A stretch of 64,000 bases of DNA from Bradyrhizobium huanghuaihaiense (GTDB taxonomy: Bacteria; Pseudomonadota; Alphaproteobacteria; Rhizobiales; Xanthobacteraceae), in assembly GCF_007830635.1 (NCBI RefSeq), contig NZ_VLLA01000001.1:1-64000 (forward strand), given 5' to 3'. The notes under the pieces are model-generated. The model saw only the letters and a program-made list of their open reading frames with translations, was not told the DNA's origin and made no database searches. The position numbers were made by a program, and so were the translations under genes. Shown here piece after piece: positions 39,073-48,542 of this stretch. Within the stretch, counting starts at the first letter, position 1. Every line of letters starts with the position of its first letter.

Positions 39073-39215
39073 CTCTGCCACTTTGCGTTTGGAGGCGAAT
39101 TTTCTATAGTTGCGGTGCAGAAGAGAAGAAAAAATTTTCTCTTTGCGCGCTCGAAACGACACATATATAGAAAATAATTCCAGTCAACCCCGGATGTGGG
39201 GGAAGCGAGTATCGC
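39073..39215. promoter_or_regulatory. Divergent cysD/cysG control region with nested inverted repeats
   Basis: The 143-bp region is markedly AT-rich in the middle. An inner dyad AGAGAA-N9-TTCTCT (39122-39142) is bracketed by outer arms TTTTCTATA (39100-39108) and TATAGAAAA (39166-39174). The symmetric nesting between two divergent sulfate operons suggests an operator for a common regulator, for example a LysR-type CysB/Cbl-like protein, and the outer arms could also be -10 elements. The regulator is not encoded in the window. Confidence 0.55.
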
Positions 39216-40640
39216 ATGCGGTTCTTGCCGGTGTTTCTCGATCTGAAGGCCGGTCCGGTGGTCCTCATCGGCGCGGGTGAGCTTTTGCGCGCCAAGCTGC
39301 GCGTGCTCGCCGCTGCCGGCGCGCGCCTCCGCGTGCATGCGATCGACGGCAATCATGACCTCGGCCTTGGCTCCGAGGACGCTTCGCGCATCGAAATCGC
39401 GGCCGGCGATCCGCTGACCGCTGATCTCTCCGGCGTCATCGCTATCGTCTGTGCGGGTGCGGGCGACGTCGGCGTTGCCATGTCGGCGCGGGCGAAGGCG
39501 CTCGGCCTGCCCGTCAACGTCATGGATGATCTCGAGCATTCCAGCTTCATCTTCCCGGCCATCGTCGATCGCGGCGATGTCGTGGTCGCGGTCGGCACCG
39601 GCGGCACATCGCCGGTGGTGGCGCGGCGCGTGCGCGAGAAGATCGAGGCGCTGCTGCCGGCGCGCATCGGCGAGCTCGCCGAGTTCATCGGCACCTTCCG
39701 CAAATCCATCAACGAGCGCATCGCCGAGTTTCCGCTGCGCCGCCGCTTCTGGGAGCGCGTCATCGACGGTCCGATCGGTGCCGCCGTGCTCTCGGGGCGC
39801 AAGGGCGAAGCGGACGCGGCGCTCAAGGCGATTACCGATCCCTCCGATTTCGCGCGTGCCGACAAGCCGGAAGGCTCGGTCGCGCTGGTCGGTGCCGGTC
39901 CCGGCGATCCTGACCTCCTCACCATCAAGGCGCTGCGCGCACTTCAGGACGCCGACATCGTCTTCCACGACGAGCTGGTTTCGCCCGAGATTCTCGACCG
40001 CATCCGCCGCGACACCACGCGCGTGCCGGTCGGCCGCCGCGTCGGCAAGCCCGGCATCGGCCAGGACGCCATCAACAAGCGCATGATCGAGGCCGCGCAA
40101 TCAGGCCAGCGCGTGGTGCGGCTGAAGGGCGGCGATCCCCTCGTGTTCGGCCGCGGCGGTGAGGAAGTGGAAGCGCTGCGTGCCGCCGGCCTCGCCTATT
40201 CGATCATTCCCGGCATCACCGCAGGACTGGGTGGCGCTGCCGATTTCGAGGTGCCGCTCACTTACCGTCACGAAGCAACCCGCTTCACCTTCCTCACCGC
40301 GCACAAGGCGCGCGATGCCGAAGCCGTGGACTGGTCCACGATGATCGACACGAAAATGACGGTCGTGGTCTACATGGGCATGACTGCGGCACCCGCCGTG
40401 CGCGCCGGCCTGTTCGCGGCCGGACGTTCGCCGGAAACGCCGGTCGGCGTGTTCGCTCGTGTCACCCGGCCCGATGCGCAAGGAGCGATCGGTACGCTGC
40501 GCGACCTGCCCGAGCTCGTGCGGCGGATCCAGGGCGGTCCCGCCATCCTCATCATCGGCGACGTGGTCCGGCATGCCGGCTCGCTTCGCCGCCAGACACC
40601 CAAGCAAATCATCTCTGACCTATTGGATGCAGCCGAATGA
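39216..40640 (+). CDS. cysG: Siroheme synthase CysG
   Basis: 474 residues. Residues 1-205 are the precorrin-2 dehydrogenase/ferrochelatase domain (PVVLIGAGELLRAKLRVLAAAGA, DLEHSSFIFPAIVDRGD). Residues about 218-474 are the uroporphyrinogen III methyltransferase domain (GSVALVGAGPGDPDLLTIKAL, VRLKGGDPLVFGRGGEE, with GITAGLGGAA). All three activities for siroheme, the cofactor of sulfite reductase, are present. It is the first gene of the plus-strand sulfate operon and overlaps the next gene by ATGA. Confidence 0.95.
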   Translation: MRFLPVFLDLKAGPVVLIGAGELLRAKLRVLAAAGARLRVHAIDGNHDLGLGSEDASRIEIAAGDPLTADLSGVIAIVCAGAGDVGVAMSARAKALGLPVNVMDDLEHSSFIFPAIVDRGDVVVAVGTGGTSPVVARRVREKIEALLPARIGELAEFIGTFRKSINERIAEFPLRRRFWERVIDGPIGAAVLSGRKGEADAALKAITDPSDFARADKPEGSVALVGAGPGDPDLLTIKALRALQDADIVFHDELVSPEILDRIRRDTTRVPVGRRVGKPGIGQDAINKRMIEAAQSGQRVVRLKGGDPLVFGRGGEEVEALRAAGLAYSIIPGITAGLGGAADFEVPLTYRHEATRFTFLTAHKARDAEAVDWSTMIDTKMTVVVYMGMTAAPAVRAGLFAAGRSPETPVGVFARVTRPDAQGAIGTLRDLPELVRRIQGGPAILIIGDVVRHAGSLRRQTPKQIISDLLDAAE

Positions 40641-40954
40641 CCTCTCCGCTCGAACAGAAGAAGATCAAGATCGCCGGCCCCTCGGTTGTGACCGCCAACC
40701 GCACCTGGGACGGCATCGTGGTGTACCGCACCGCCGCCAAGAGCTGGTCCGCGGACCTCTCGGAAGCTGCGATCGTGCGCAACTCCGACGAGGCCAAGGC
40801 GTTGCTTGCGGAGTCGGTGGCCGATGACGTCGGCGCCATCGGTCCCTATATCGCGCCCGTGCAGGTCGGCGAGGACGGCAAGATCCTGCCCGGCAACCTG
40901 CGCGAACAGATCCGCCGCACCGGCGTCACCATCGGACAGCCGGCCCAGGTTTAA
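40637..40954 (+). CDS. DUF2849 protein
   Basis: 105 residues: KIAGPSVVTANRTWDGIVVY, SADLSEAAIVRN, GPYIAPVQVGEDGKILPGNLREQIRRTG (in parts). This small alphaproteobacterial family is found almost only between cysG and the sulfite reductase gene. The function is unknown; a helper of siroheme transfer or of CysI is plausible from context. The start overlaps the cysG stop and cysI follows 11 bp later, so expression is tightly coupled. Confidence 0.85.
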   Translation: MTSPLEQKKIKIAGPSVVTANRTWDGIVVYRTAAKSWSADLSEAAIVRNSDEAKALLAESVADDVGAIGPYIAPVQVGEDGKILPGNLREQIRRTGVTIGQPAQV

Positions 40955-40965
40955 GGCATTCTTCT

Positions 40966-42621
40966 ATGTACGCTTACGACGAAATCGACCGCACGCTCGT
41001 CAACGAGCGCGTCTCGGAGTTCCGCGACCAGGTGAAGCGGCGCTTGTCCGGCGAGCTCACCGAGGACGAGTTCAAGATCCTGCGCTTGCAGAACGGCGTC
41101 TATCTGCAACTGCACGCTTATATGTTCCGCGTCGCGATCCCCTACGGGACGCTGGCGACGAACCAGTTGCGGGCGCTGGCGCATGTCGCGCGCAAATATG
41201 ACCGCGGCTATGGCCATTTCACCACGCGCCAGAACATCCAGTTCAACTGGATCAAGCTCGCCGAGCTGCCGGACGCGCTGGCGGATCTCGCCGAGGTCGG
41301 CATCCACGCGATGCAGACCTCCGGCAACAACATGCGCAACGTCACCTCGGACCAGTGGGCCGGCGTCGCGCCGGGCGAGATCGAGGATCCCCGCATCTGG
41401 TCGGAGCTGATCCGCCAGCACACCACGCTGCATCCGGAATTCTCGTTCCTGCCGCGCAAGTTCAAGATTGCGATCACCGCCTCGGACCACGATCGCGCCG
41501 CGATCAAGATCCACGACATCGGCCTCCGCCTGATCAAGAACGAGAAGGGCGAGACCGGTTTCGAGGTGCTGGTCGGCGGCGGTCTCGGCCGCACGCCGTT
41601 CATCGCCAAGACCATCAAGCACTTCGTGCACGGCCGCGACATCCTCAGCTACATCGAGGCGATCCTTCGCGTCTACAACCAGTACGGCCGCCGCGACAAC
41701 ATCTACAAGGCGCGCATCAAGATCCTGGTGCACGAGCTCGGCATCGAAAAATTCTCGCGCGAGGTCGAGGAGGAGTGGCAGCACATTCGCAACTCCTCGC
41801 TCCAGATCGACGACGAGGTGATCGAGGACATCCGCTCGCGCTTCACCTATCCGGCCTACGAGAAGCTGCCGCACATGCCGGACGAGCTACGCCAGGCCGC
41901 GGCCGATCCCGAGTTCGAGGCGTGGCGCAAGAACTCGGTGGCTCCGCACAAGGTGCAGGGCTATTCGATCGTCACGATCTCGCTGAAGCCGACCGGCGGG
42001 CCTCCGGGCGATGCCACGGCCGAGCAGATGGACGCGCTCGCTGACCTCGCCGACAAATATTCCTTCGGCGAGATCCGGGTCGGCCATGAGCAGAATCTGG
42101 CGCTGCCGCACGTCGCCAAGCGCGATTTGCCGGCGTTGTGGAAGGCGCTCGACAAGCTTGGCCTTGCGACGCCCAACGTCAATCTGATCACCGACATCAT
42201 CGCCTGCCCCGGGCTCGACTATTGCTCGCTGGCGAATGCGCGCTCGATCCCGATCGCGCAGGAGCTGACGCGGCGCTTTGCCAATCATGAGCTCGCCAAC
42301 CTGATCGGGCGGCTGCACATCAACATCTCCGGCTGCATCAATGCCTGCGGCCATCACCATGTCGGTCATATCGGCATTCTCGGCGTCGAGAAGAACGGCG
42401 AGGAGGTCTACCAGATCACCATCGGCGGCCGCGCCGACGAGAACGCCGCGCTCGGCACCCTGATCGGTCCCGGCGTCAAGTTCGACGAGGTCGCCGACGT
42501 CATCGAGGACGTCGTGGAGGCGTATCTGGCGCTGCGCGAGCGCCCGGAAGAATTGTTCATGGACACGGTGAAGCGCCTCGGTGTCGAACCCTTCAAGGAG
42601 CGCGTCTATGCCACTCGTTAA
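40966..42621 (+). CDS. cysI: Sulfite reductase hemoprotein subunit (CysI type)
   Basis: 551 residues of the nitrite/sulfite reductase family. The siroheme/4Fe-4S cysteines are in IACPGLDYCSLANA (C-x5-C) and SGCINACGHH (C-x3-C). FTTRQNIQFNWIKL and DVRNVTSDQWAG-like NNMRNVTSDQWAG are substrate-side family motifs. It reduces sulfite to sulfide. A flavoprotein partner (cysJ) is absent, so the electrons probably come from ferredoxin or an unlinked reductase. It overlaps the DUF934 gene by 14 bp. Confidence 0.93.
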   Translation: MYAYDEIDRTLVNERVSEFRDQVKRRLSGELTEDEFKILRLQNGVYLQLHAYMFRVAIPYGTLATNQLRALAHVARKYDRGYGHFTTRQNIQFNWIKLAELPDALADLAEVGIHAMQTSGNNMRNVTSDQWAGVAPGEIEDPRIWSELIRQHTTLHPEFSFLPRKFKIAITASDHDRAAIKIHDIGLRLIKNEKGETGFEVLVGGGLGRTPFIAKTIKHFVHGRDILSYIEAILRVYNQYGRRDNIYKARIKILVHELGIEKFSREVEEEWQHIRNSSLQIDDEVIEDIRSRFTYPAYEKLPHMPDELRQAAADPEFEAWRKNSVAPHKVQGYSIVTISLKPTGGPPGDATAEQMDALADLADKYSFGEIRVGHEQNLALPHVAKRDLPALWKALDKLGLATPNVNLITDIIACPGLDYCSLANARSIPIAQELTRRFANHELANLIGRLHINISGCINACGHHHVGHIGILGVEKNGEEVYQITIGGRADENAALGTLIGPGVKFDEVADVIEDVVEAYLALRERPEELFMDTVKRLGVEPFKERVYATR

Positions 42622-43123
42622 CGGCGGAAAGATCGCCGACGACAGCTTCGTCAAGCTGGCCGTCGACACCCCGCTGCCCGAGGGCGGCGACATCCTGGTG
42701 CCGGCAGAGCGCTTCCTCGGCGAGGCCGACGCGCTGCTCAAGCGTTCGGGCAAGGTCGGCGTGATCTGGCCGAACAATCGCGACATCGCCGAGCTTGTGC
42801 CGTATCTCGGCAAGATCGCCGCGGTTGCGCTGGTGTTCCCGACCTTCCGGGACGGGCGCGCCTACAGCCAGGCGCGGCTGCTGCGCGAACGCTACAACTA
42901 TCGCGGCGAGCTGCGCGCGACGGGCCAGGTGCTCCGCGACCAGTTCGTGTTCATGCTGCGTGCCGGCTTCGATTCCTTCGAGGTCAAGAAGCAGGCCGAC
43001 GCAGAAGCCTTCATGCAGACCGCCAAGCGCTATTCGGTGTTCTACCAGCCGACCGGCGACGGCCGTGTCACGGCGCTGCACCGACGCATGCAGCTGCGTC
43101 ACTCCGAAGGTGTCGGCACGTGA
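42608..43123 (+). CDS. DUF934 sulfate-assimilation protein
   Basis: 171 residues: MPLVNGGKIADDSFVKLA, then FPTFRDGRAYSQARLLRERY, GELRATGQVLRDQ and a C-terminal FEVKKQADAEAFMQTAKRYS. DUF934 proteins are near-constant neighbours of cysI and cysH in proteobacteria and are presumed sulfite-reductase accessory proteins, with no proven function. The start lies inside the end of cysI, and the stop overlaps the GTG of cysH. Confidence 0.88.
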   Translation: MPLVNGGKIADDSFVKLAVDTPLPEGGDILVPAERFLGEADALLKRSGKVGVIWPNNRDIAELVPYLGKIAAVALVFPTFRDGRAYSQARLLRERYNYRGELRATGQVLRDQFVFMLRAGFDSFEVKKQADAEAFMQTAKRYSVFYQPTGDGRVTALHRRMQLRHSEGVGT

Positions 43124-43845
43124 ACGCGATCGCGCCTCAGGTTTCGTCCATCTCTGCGCTGGCCTCAGTGGAGGAGCTCGATCGCGCCTTGCGCGATGCC
43201 TCGCCCGCGGAGGTCATTGCCGCGGCCGTGAAGACGGTCGGGCGCGAGAAGCTTGCGCTGGTGTCGTCCTTCGGCACGGAATCGGCGACACTCTTGAAGG
43301 TGATGGCGGATGTCGATCCTGCGATCCCGGTGGTCTTCCTCGACACCGGGTGGCTGTTCGAGGAGACGCTGGCCTATCGCGACACGCTGATCGCGGCGCT
43401 GGGCTTGAAGGACGTGCGCTCGATCAAGCCGGCGGAGGAGACGCTGTCGCGCGAGGATCCCGACCGTGACCTCTGGTTCTCCGATCCCGATGCCTGCTGC
43501 CGCATTCGTAAGGTCGAGCCGCTGGCGCGCGCGCTGCAGCCGTTCGACGCCTGGCTCAACGGCCGCAAGCGCTTCCAAGGCAATGCACGCGCCGATATTC
43601 CCGTCGTCGAGATCGACGGTGCGCGGTTGAAGTTCAACCCGTTCGCCAATGTCTCGCGCGAGGAACTCGAAGCGATCTTCGTCCGCGCCAAATTGCCGCG
43701 TCATCCACTGGCTGCCTCCGGTTTCCTGTCGGTTGGGTGTATGCCTTGCACCAGCAGAACGGCCGAGGGCGAGGATGCGCGCGCCGGTCGCTGGCGCGGC
43801 CGGTCGAAGACGGAATGCGGCATCCACACGATGAAGATTTCGTAG
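43120..43845 (+). CDS. cysH: Adenylylsulfate (APS)-type reductase CysH
   Basis: 241 residues. The PP-loop-like SSFGTESATLL is near residues 46-56. The cysteine pairs Cys126-Cys127 (CCRIRKVEPL) and Cys207/Cys210 (SVGCMPC) form the 4Fe-4S site of assimilatory APS reductases, and the catalytic Cys233 lies in TECGIH near the end. E. coli-type PAPS reductases lack the four cluster cysteines. The enzyme therefore should reduce APS directly to sulfite using thioredoxin. The GTG start overlaps the DUF934 stop. Confidence 0.93.
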   Translation: MNAIAPQVSSISALASVEELDRALRDASPAEVIAAAVKTVGREKLALVSSFGTESATLLKVMADVDPAIPVVFLDTGWLFEETLAYRDTLIAALGLKDVRSIKPAEETLSREDPDRDLWFSDPDACCRIRKVEPLARALQPFDAWLNGRKRFQGNARADIPVVEIDGARLKFNPFANVSREELEAIFVRAKLPRHPLAASGFLSVGCMPCTSRTAEGEDARAGRWRGRSKTECGIHTMKIS

Positions 43846-43953
43846 CACAGTTGAGCTGCCCGGCTGCGAACAAGAAAATCCGGTTCCGTTGACTTAAGAG
43901 CGTTTCGCCCCGAGTTATGCCTGCCATCGATGACGCCGATGTCGTCGAGGTGA

Positions 43954-44955
43954 ATGGAGATGGACATGATGCGCCGTATCGTTCCGCTCGTGGCAGGACT
44001 GCTTTGGGCAAGCTCGGCTCTCGCCGCCGACATCAATCTTCTGAACGTGTCGTACGATCCGACGCGTGAGCTCTATGCCGAGTTCAACAAGGCGTTCGCG
44101 ACCGCCTATCAGAAGGAGACCGGCAAGAGCGTCGAGATCAAGCAGTCGCATGGCGGCAGCGGCTCGCAGGCGCGTAGCGTGATCGACGGCTTGCAGGCCG
44201 ATGTGGTGACGCTGGCGCTCGCCTATGACATCGACGCCATCGCCGGTAAGGGCCTCACCGCGGCCGACTGGCAGAAGCGGCTGCCGCAGAATTCATCACC
44301 CTACACCTCGACCATCGTGTTCCTGGTGCGCAAGGGCAATCCCAAGGGCATCAAGGACTGGGACGATCTGCTCAAGCCGGGCGTTGCCGTAATCACGCCC
44401 AACCCGAAGACCTCGGGCGGGGCGCGCTGGAATTATCTCGCCGCCTGGGGCTTTGCGCAGAAGAAATACGGCTCGGCCGACAAGGCCAAGGACTTCATCG
44501 GAAAACTCTACCAGCAGGTTCCGGTGCTGGATACCGGCGCGCGCGGCGCCACCGTGACCTTCGTCGAGCGCGGAGTCGGCGACGTGCTGCTCGCCTGGGA
44601 GAACGAGGCGTTCCTCGCGCTGAAGGAGTTCGGCGCGAACAAGTTCGAGATCGTGGCGCCGCCCCAGTCGATCCTCGCCGAGCCGCCGGTCGCGATCGTG
44701 GACAAGGTTTCCGACAAGAAGGGCACGCGCAACGCGGCCGACGCCTACCTTCAGTACTGGTACACCAAGGAGGGCCAGGAGATTGCCGCGCGCAACTTCT
44801 ACCGTCCGCGCGATGCCGAGATTGCCAAGAAGTACGAAAACGCCTTCGCCAAGGTCGAGCTGTTCACGATCGACGACGTCTTTGGCGGCTGGACCAAGGC
44901 GCAGAAGGAACATTTTGCCGACGGCGGCGTTTTCGATCAGATTTACAAGAACTGA
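43954..44955 (+). CDS. sbp: Sulfate-binding periplasmic protein
   Basis: 333 residues with a signal peptide ([18 protein letters not shown]). Mature motifs are [60 protein letters not shown] and [14 protein letters not shown], all hallmarks of Sbp/CysP. It binds sulfate, possibly thiosulfate, for CysTWA. ATG codons at residues 1, 3, 5 and 6 make the exact start uncertain; GAGGTGA fits the third codon's ATG best. It lies 108 bp after cysH, so it may have its own promoter. Confidence 0.95.
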   Translation: MEMDMMRRIVPLVAGLLWASSALAADINLLNVSYDPTRELYAEFNKAFATAYQKETGKSVEIKQSHGGSGSQARSVIDGLQADVVTLALAYDIDAIAGKGLTAADWQKRLPQNSSPYTSTIVFLVRKGNPKGIKDWDDLLKPGVAVITPNPKTSGGARWNYLAAWGFAQKKYGSADKAKDFIGKLYQQVPVLDTGARGATVTFVERGVGDVLLAWENEAFLALKEFGANKFEIVAPPQSILAEPPVAIVDKVSDKKGTRNAADAYLQYWYTKEGQEIAARNFYRPRDAEIAKKYENAFAKVELFTIDDVFGGWTKAQKEHFADGGVFDQIYKN

Positions 44956-44992
44956 TCGGGCGCCGACGTAGGAGGCTTTAGCAGGGGGCCTG

Positions 44993-45829
44993 GTGAGCGC
45001 ACTAGCAGCACGACGCCGGACATTGCCGGGCTTCGGTCTCACCATGGGACTGACGCTTTCCTGGCTGTCGATCATCATCCTGATTCCGCTTGCCGGGCTG
45101 TTCCTGAAATCGTTCGAGCTCAGTCCCGAGCAGTTCTGGAACATCCTCTCCAGCCGCCGCACTCTGAACGCGCTCCGCGTCTCCTTCGGCCTCGCCTTCG
45201 CGGCCGCCTGCGTCAATCTTGTGATGGGCAGCATCATCGTCTGGGCGCTGGTGCGCTACCGCTTTCCAGGCCGGCGCATCTTCGACGCCATCGTCGACGT
45301 GCCGTTCGCGCTGCCGACGGCGGTGGCCGGCGTCGCGCTGACCGCGCTGTTCGCCGAGAAGGGCTGGCTGGGAGCGCCGCTCGCCGCGCTCGGCATCAAG
45401 GTGGCGTTTACGCCGGTCGGCATCTTCGTCGCCATGATCTTCATCGGCATCCCCTTCGTGGTCCGCACCGTGCAGCCGGTGCTCCAGGATCTCGACCCCG
45501 AGATCGAGGAGGCCGCGGGCAGCCTGGGGGCCAGCCGCTGGCAGACCATCATCCGCGTGATCCTGCCCTCGCTCGCACCGGCGCTGCTGACGGGGCTTGC
45601 GCTGGCCTTTGCCCGCGCCGTCGGTGAATACGGCTCGGTGATCTTCATCGCCGGCAATCTGCCCAACGTCTCGGAGATCGCACCGCTCTTGATCGTGATC
45701 CGCCTCTCCGAATTCCGCTATGCCGATGCGACCGCCATTGCGGTGGTCATGCTTGTCGTCTCCTTCGTCGTCATCTTCGCCGTCAACCGGCTCCAGCGCT
45801 GGGCGCAGAGCCGGATTCCGGCGCGCTGA
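44993..45829 (+). CDS. cysT: Sulfate ABC transporter permease CysT (CysU)
   Basis: 278 residues, six predicted membrane helices, GTG start. The inner-membrane permease EAA-type loop reads [20 protein letters not shown] near residue 170, and [17 protein letters not shown] and [15 protein letters not shown] are CysT-specific. It forms the channel with CysW. Confidence 0.94.
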   Translation: MSALAARRRTLPGFGLTMGLTLSWLSIIILIPLAGLFLKSFELSPEQFWNILSSRRTLNALRVSFGLAFAAACVNLVMGSIIVWALVRYRFPGRRIFDAIVDVPFALPTAVAGVALTALFAEKGWLGAPLAALGIKVAFTPVGIFVAMIFIGIPFVVRTVQPVLQDLDPEIEEAAGSLGASRWQTIIRVILPSLAPALLTGLALAFARAVGEYGSVIFIAGNLPNVSEIAPLLIVIRLSEFRYADATAIAVVMLVVSFVVIFAVNRLQRWAQSRIPAR

Positions 45830-45839
45830 GGAGGATGCG

Positions 45840-46763
45840 ATGACGATGCAGATCGCAGATACCGTGTCGCTCTCGGCTTCCGATGCCAAGGCCCGTGAAA
45901 AGGCGCGCGCGCATGCGGCGGCAGCGCGTGACAATCTTCGCACCGAGCCGCGTGCGGTGCGCATCGCCATCATCACGCTGGCGATCATGTTCCTCACCGT
46001 CTTCGTCGTGCTACCGCTGGTGGTCGTGTTCGCGCAGGCGTTTTCGCGCGGCATCCTCGCCTATCTCGCCGCGCTCGCCGAGCCGGAGGCGATGGCGGCG
46101 ATCAAGCTGACGTTGATCGTCGCGGCGATCTCGGTCGGCCTCAATCTCGTGTTCGGTCTCGTCGCCGCCTGGGCAATCGCCAAGTTCGAGTTCAAGGGCA
46201 AGACCTTCCTGATCACGTTGATCGACCTGCCGTTCTCGGTCAGTCCGGTGATCTCGGGCCTCGTCTTCGTGCTGCTGTTCGGCGCGCAAGGCTATTTCGG
46301 CAGCTGGCTGCGCGACCATGATATCCAGATCCTGTTCGCGGTGCCCGGCATCGCGCTTGCAACCACCTTCGTGACGTTCCCGTTCGTGGCGCGCGCGCTG
46401 ATCCCCTTGATGCAGGAGCAAGGTACGCAGGAGGAGGAGGCCGCGATCTCGCTCGGCGCCTCGGGCCTGCAGACCTTCTTCCGCGTCACGCTGCCCAACA
46501 TCAAATGGGGCGTGCTCTATGGCGTCCTGCTCTGCAACGCCCGCGCGATGGGCGAGTTCGGCGCGGTCTCGGTCGTCTCCGGCCACATCCGCGGCGAGAC
46601 CAACACCATGCCGCTGCTGGTCGAGATCCTCTACAACGAGTACCAGTTCGTCGCCGCCTTCGCGATCGCCTCGCTGCTGGCGATGCTGGCGCTGATCACG
46701 CTGATCGCAAAAACCGTCCTCGAACGTCATCTCGACGAAGGAGAAGACGCAAGTGACCATTGA
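45840..46763 (+). CDS. cysW: Sulfate ABC transporter permease CysW
   Basis: 307 residues. A soluble Ala-rich start (about 45 residues) is followed by six helices, the EAA loop [19 protein letters not shown], and [20 protein letters not shown], typical of CysW. The ATG at 45840 follows GAGGAGG-like sequence after the cysT stop (10 bp gap). It overlaps the cysA start by 11 bp. Confidence 0.94.
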   Translation: MTMQIADTVSLSASDAKAREKARAHAAAARDNLRTEPRAVRIAIITLAIMFLTVFVVLPLVVVFAQAFSRGILAYLAALAEPEAMAAIKLTLIVAAISVGLNLVFGLVAAWAIAKFEFKGKTFLITLIDLPFSVSPVISGLVFVLLFGAQGYFGSWLRDHDIQILFAVPGIALATTFVTFPFVARALIPLMQEQGTQEEEAAISLGASGLQTFFRVTLPNIKWGVLYGVLLCNARAMGEFGAVSVVSGHIRGETNTMPLLVEILYNEYQFVAAFAIASLLAMLALITLIAKTVLERHLDEGEDASDH

Positions 46764-47787
46764 AGTCAGGAATCTCGTCAAGAAGTTCGGCAGCTTTGCC
46801 GCCCTCGACGGCGTCGACCTCAAGGTCGACAATGGCGAGCTGCTGGCGCTGCTCGGGCCCTCCGGCTCCGGCAAGACCACCTTGCTGCGCATCATCGCCG
46901 GTCTCGACTGGCCGGATTCCGGCGAAGTCTCCTTCAACGGCGAGGACGCGCTGGCGCAAGGAGCCCGCGAGCGTCACGTCGGCTTCGTGTTCCAGCATTA
47001 CGCGCTGTTCCGCCACATGACGGTGTTCGAGAACGTCGCCTTCGGCCTGCGCGTGCAGCCGCGCGCGGTCCGCAAGGACGAGGCTACGATCCGTGCCCGC
47101 GTCAAGGAGCTGCTCGATCTCGTCCAGCTCGACTGGCTCGCCGACCGCTATCCGAGCCAGCTCTCCGGCGGCCAGCGCCAGCGCATTGCGCTCGCCCGTG
47201 CGCTGGCGATCGAGCCGCGCATCCTCCTGCTCGACGAGCCCTTCGGTGCGCTCGATGCGAAGGTGCGGAAAGAGCTGCGCAGATGGCTGCGCTCGCTGCA
47301 TCACGAGATCAACGTCACCTCGATCTTCGTCACCCACGACCAGGAGGAGGCGCTCGAAGTCGCCAACCGCGTCGTGGTGATGGACAAGGGCCGGATCGAG
47401 CAGATCGGCTCGCCCGACGACGTCTATGAGACCCCGGCGACGGCGTTCGTGCACGGCTTCATCGGCGAGTCCATCGAGCTGCCGGTCCAGGTCGACGGCG
47501 GCGTGATCAGGCTCGGCGACCGGCCGCTTCAGCTCACGGCGGAGGGCCTCGTGCCTGGCGCGTCAAAGCTGTTCGTACGGCGACATGACATGCTGGTCGG
47601 CCCGCCCGGCACCGGCGCCTTCGAGGGCGCGGTCCAGCACGTCCGCAATTTCGGTCCGGTGCAGCGGGCGGAGGTCGCGCTGTCAGGCGGCGAAACCATC
47701 GAGATCGACGCCCCCCGCGACAAGGAACTGCGCGCCGGCGACACCATCGGCCTCAATCCCCGCCGCTACCGGATCTTTGCGGCGTAG
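46753..47787 (+). CDS. cysA: Sulfate ABC transporter ATP-binding protein CysA
   Basis: 344 residues, GTG start. Walker [10 protein letters not shown] (35-43), signature [15 protein letters not shown] near 136, Walker [21 protein letters not shown] (in part) near 155, then a TOBE-like C-terminal domain (LFVRRHDM...). It energises sulfate import and ends the sulfate block. Confidence 0.95.
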   Translation: MTIEVRNLVKKFGSFAALDGVDLKVDNGELLALLGPSGSGKTTLLRIIAGLDWPDSGEVSFNGEDALAQGARERHVGFVFQHYALFRHMTVFENVAFGLRVQPRAVRKDEATIRARVKELLDLVQLDWLADRYPSQLSGGQRQRIALARALAIEPRILLLDEPFGALDAKVRKELRRWLRSLHHEINVTSIFVTHDQEEALEVANRVVVMDKGRIEQIGSPDDVYETPATAFVHGFIGESIELPVQVDGGVIRLGDRPLQLTAEGLVPGASKLFVRRHDMLVGPPGTGAFEGAVQHVRNFGPVQRAEVALSGGETIEIDAPRDKELRAGDTIGLNPRRYRIFAA

Positions 47788-47792
47788 GCTCG

Positions 47793-47887
47793 CGTCATTC
47801 CGGGATAGTCCGAAGGACCAGACCCGGAATCTCGAGATTGTGGCGCGAGATTCCGGGTTCGATGCTTCGGATCGCCCCGGAATGACG
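47793..47887. repeat. Intergenic repeat family D (CGTCATTCCGGG)
   Basis: CGTCATTCCGGGATAGTCCG at the left is answered by CCCCGGAATGACG at the right, with a second inner pair CCCGGAATCTCG/CGAGATTCCGGG. The nested arms form a branched hairpin of about 95 bp 6 bp after the cysA stop, probably serving as the 3' structure of the operon. Confidence 0.7.
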
Positions 47888-47939
47888 GCTACGATTTTCC
47901 TCAAAATTCACCTTTCAGCCACGGTTGGTATGCAACAAC

Positions 47940-47960
47940 GGCCCCCTCATTGGGGGCCTC
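47940..47960 (+). promoter_or_regulatory. Hairpin masking the ribosome binding site of the CAP lipoprotein gene
   Basis: GGCCCCC-TCAT-TGGGGGCC (47939-47958) ends 8 bases before the ATG at 47966. The only Shine-Dalgarno-like stretch, the GGGGG, is in the descending arm and would be hidden when the stem forms. It could be a translational switch, or simply an unusual terminator followed by a new start. Confidence 0.5.
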
Positions 47961-47965
47961 GATTC

Positions 47966-48469
47966 ATGCGCGCTGCGGCCGCGATTCTCATCACTTTGCT
48001 GCTCGCCGGCTGTGCCGGCAACGAAGCGCCGGTCCAGCAGCCGTCGATGTATACGGACATGGCGGTCCCGGGCGCCCAGCTCGACGCGCAGGCTGCCGCG
48101 GTGATGATCTCGCAATACCGCCAGAACAACATGCTCGGCACCATCGTGATCGACCCTGATCTGATGCGGCTCGCCGAATCCCAGTCCCAGGCCATGGCCG
48201 CGGCCAACAAGATGGACCACGACGTCCGCGCGCCGCTGGCCAAGCGCCTTGCCACCGGAGGCTATCCGGCCACGGTTGCCGTCGAGAACGTCTCGGCCGG
48301 CTATCATACGCTGGCGGAAGCTTTTTCCGGCTGGCGCGACTCGCCTCCGCACCGCGCCAACATGCTCAAGAGCGGTGTCACAAAATTAGGCATCGCGGCG
48401 AGCTATGCTCCGGGCACCAAGTACAAGGTGTTCTGGACCATGATCCTGGCCTCGACCGAGCCCCGATAA
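47966..48469 (+). CDS. CAP/SCP-domain lipoprotein
   Basis: 167 residues from the ATG at 47966: MRAAAAILITLLLAGCAGNE, a lipoprotein signal with lipobox LAGC (Cys16). The remainder is a bacterial CAP (SCP/PR1-like) domain, with the AENVSAGY-like VENVSAGYHTLAEAFSGW and SPPHRANMLKSGVTKLGIA motifs that carry the conserved His. The role of bacterial CAP proteins is mostly unknown. The frame is open upstream, with another ATG at 47931, but that start would lack a signal peptide at its N-terminus. Confidence 0.85.
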   Translation: MRAAAAILITLLLAGCAGNEAPVQQPSMYTDMAVPGAQLDAQAAAVMISQYRQNNMLGTIVIDPDLMRLAESQSQAMAAANKMDHDVRAPLAKRLATGGYPATVAVENVSAGYHTLAEAFSGWRDSPPHRANMLKSGVTKLGIAASYAPGTKYKVFWTMILASTEPR

Positions 48470-48542
48470 GCCAGACTTGATCCCCGGATGCATTGACGCC
48501 GCGGCGGACTGTCGCCACGGTGGCGCGCCATTTGCTGTTGTT

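Noticed and set aside
43889..43920. Sigma-70-like promoter TTGACT ... before sbp
   Set aside because: A -35-like TTGACT exists at 43889-43894, but the only -10-like candidates are poor or spaced at 20 bp. Not strong enough to annotate.
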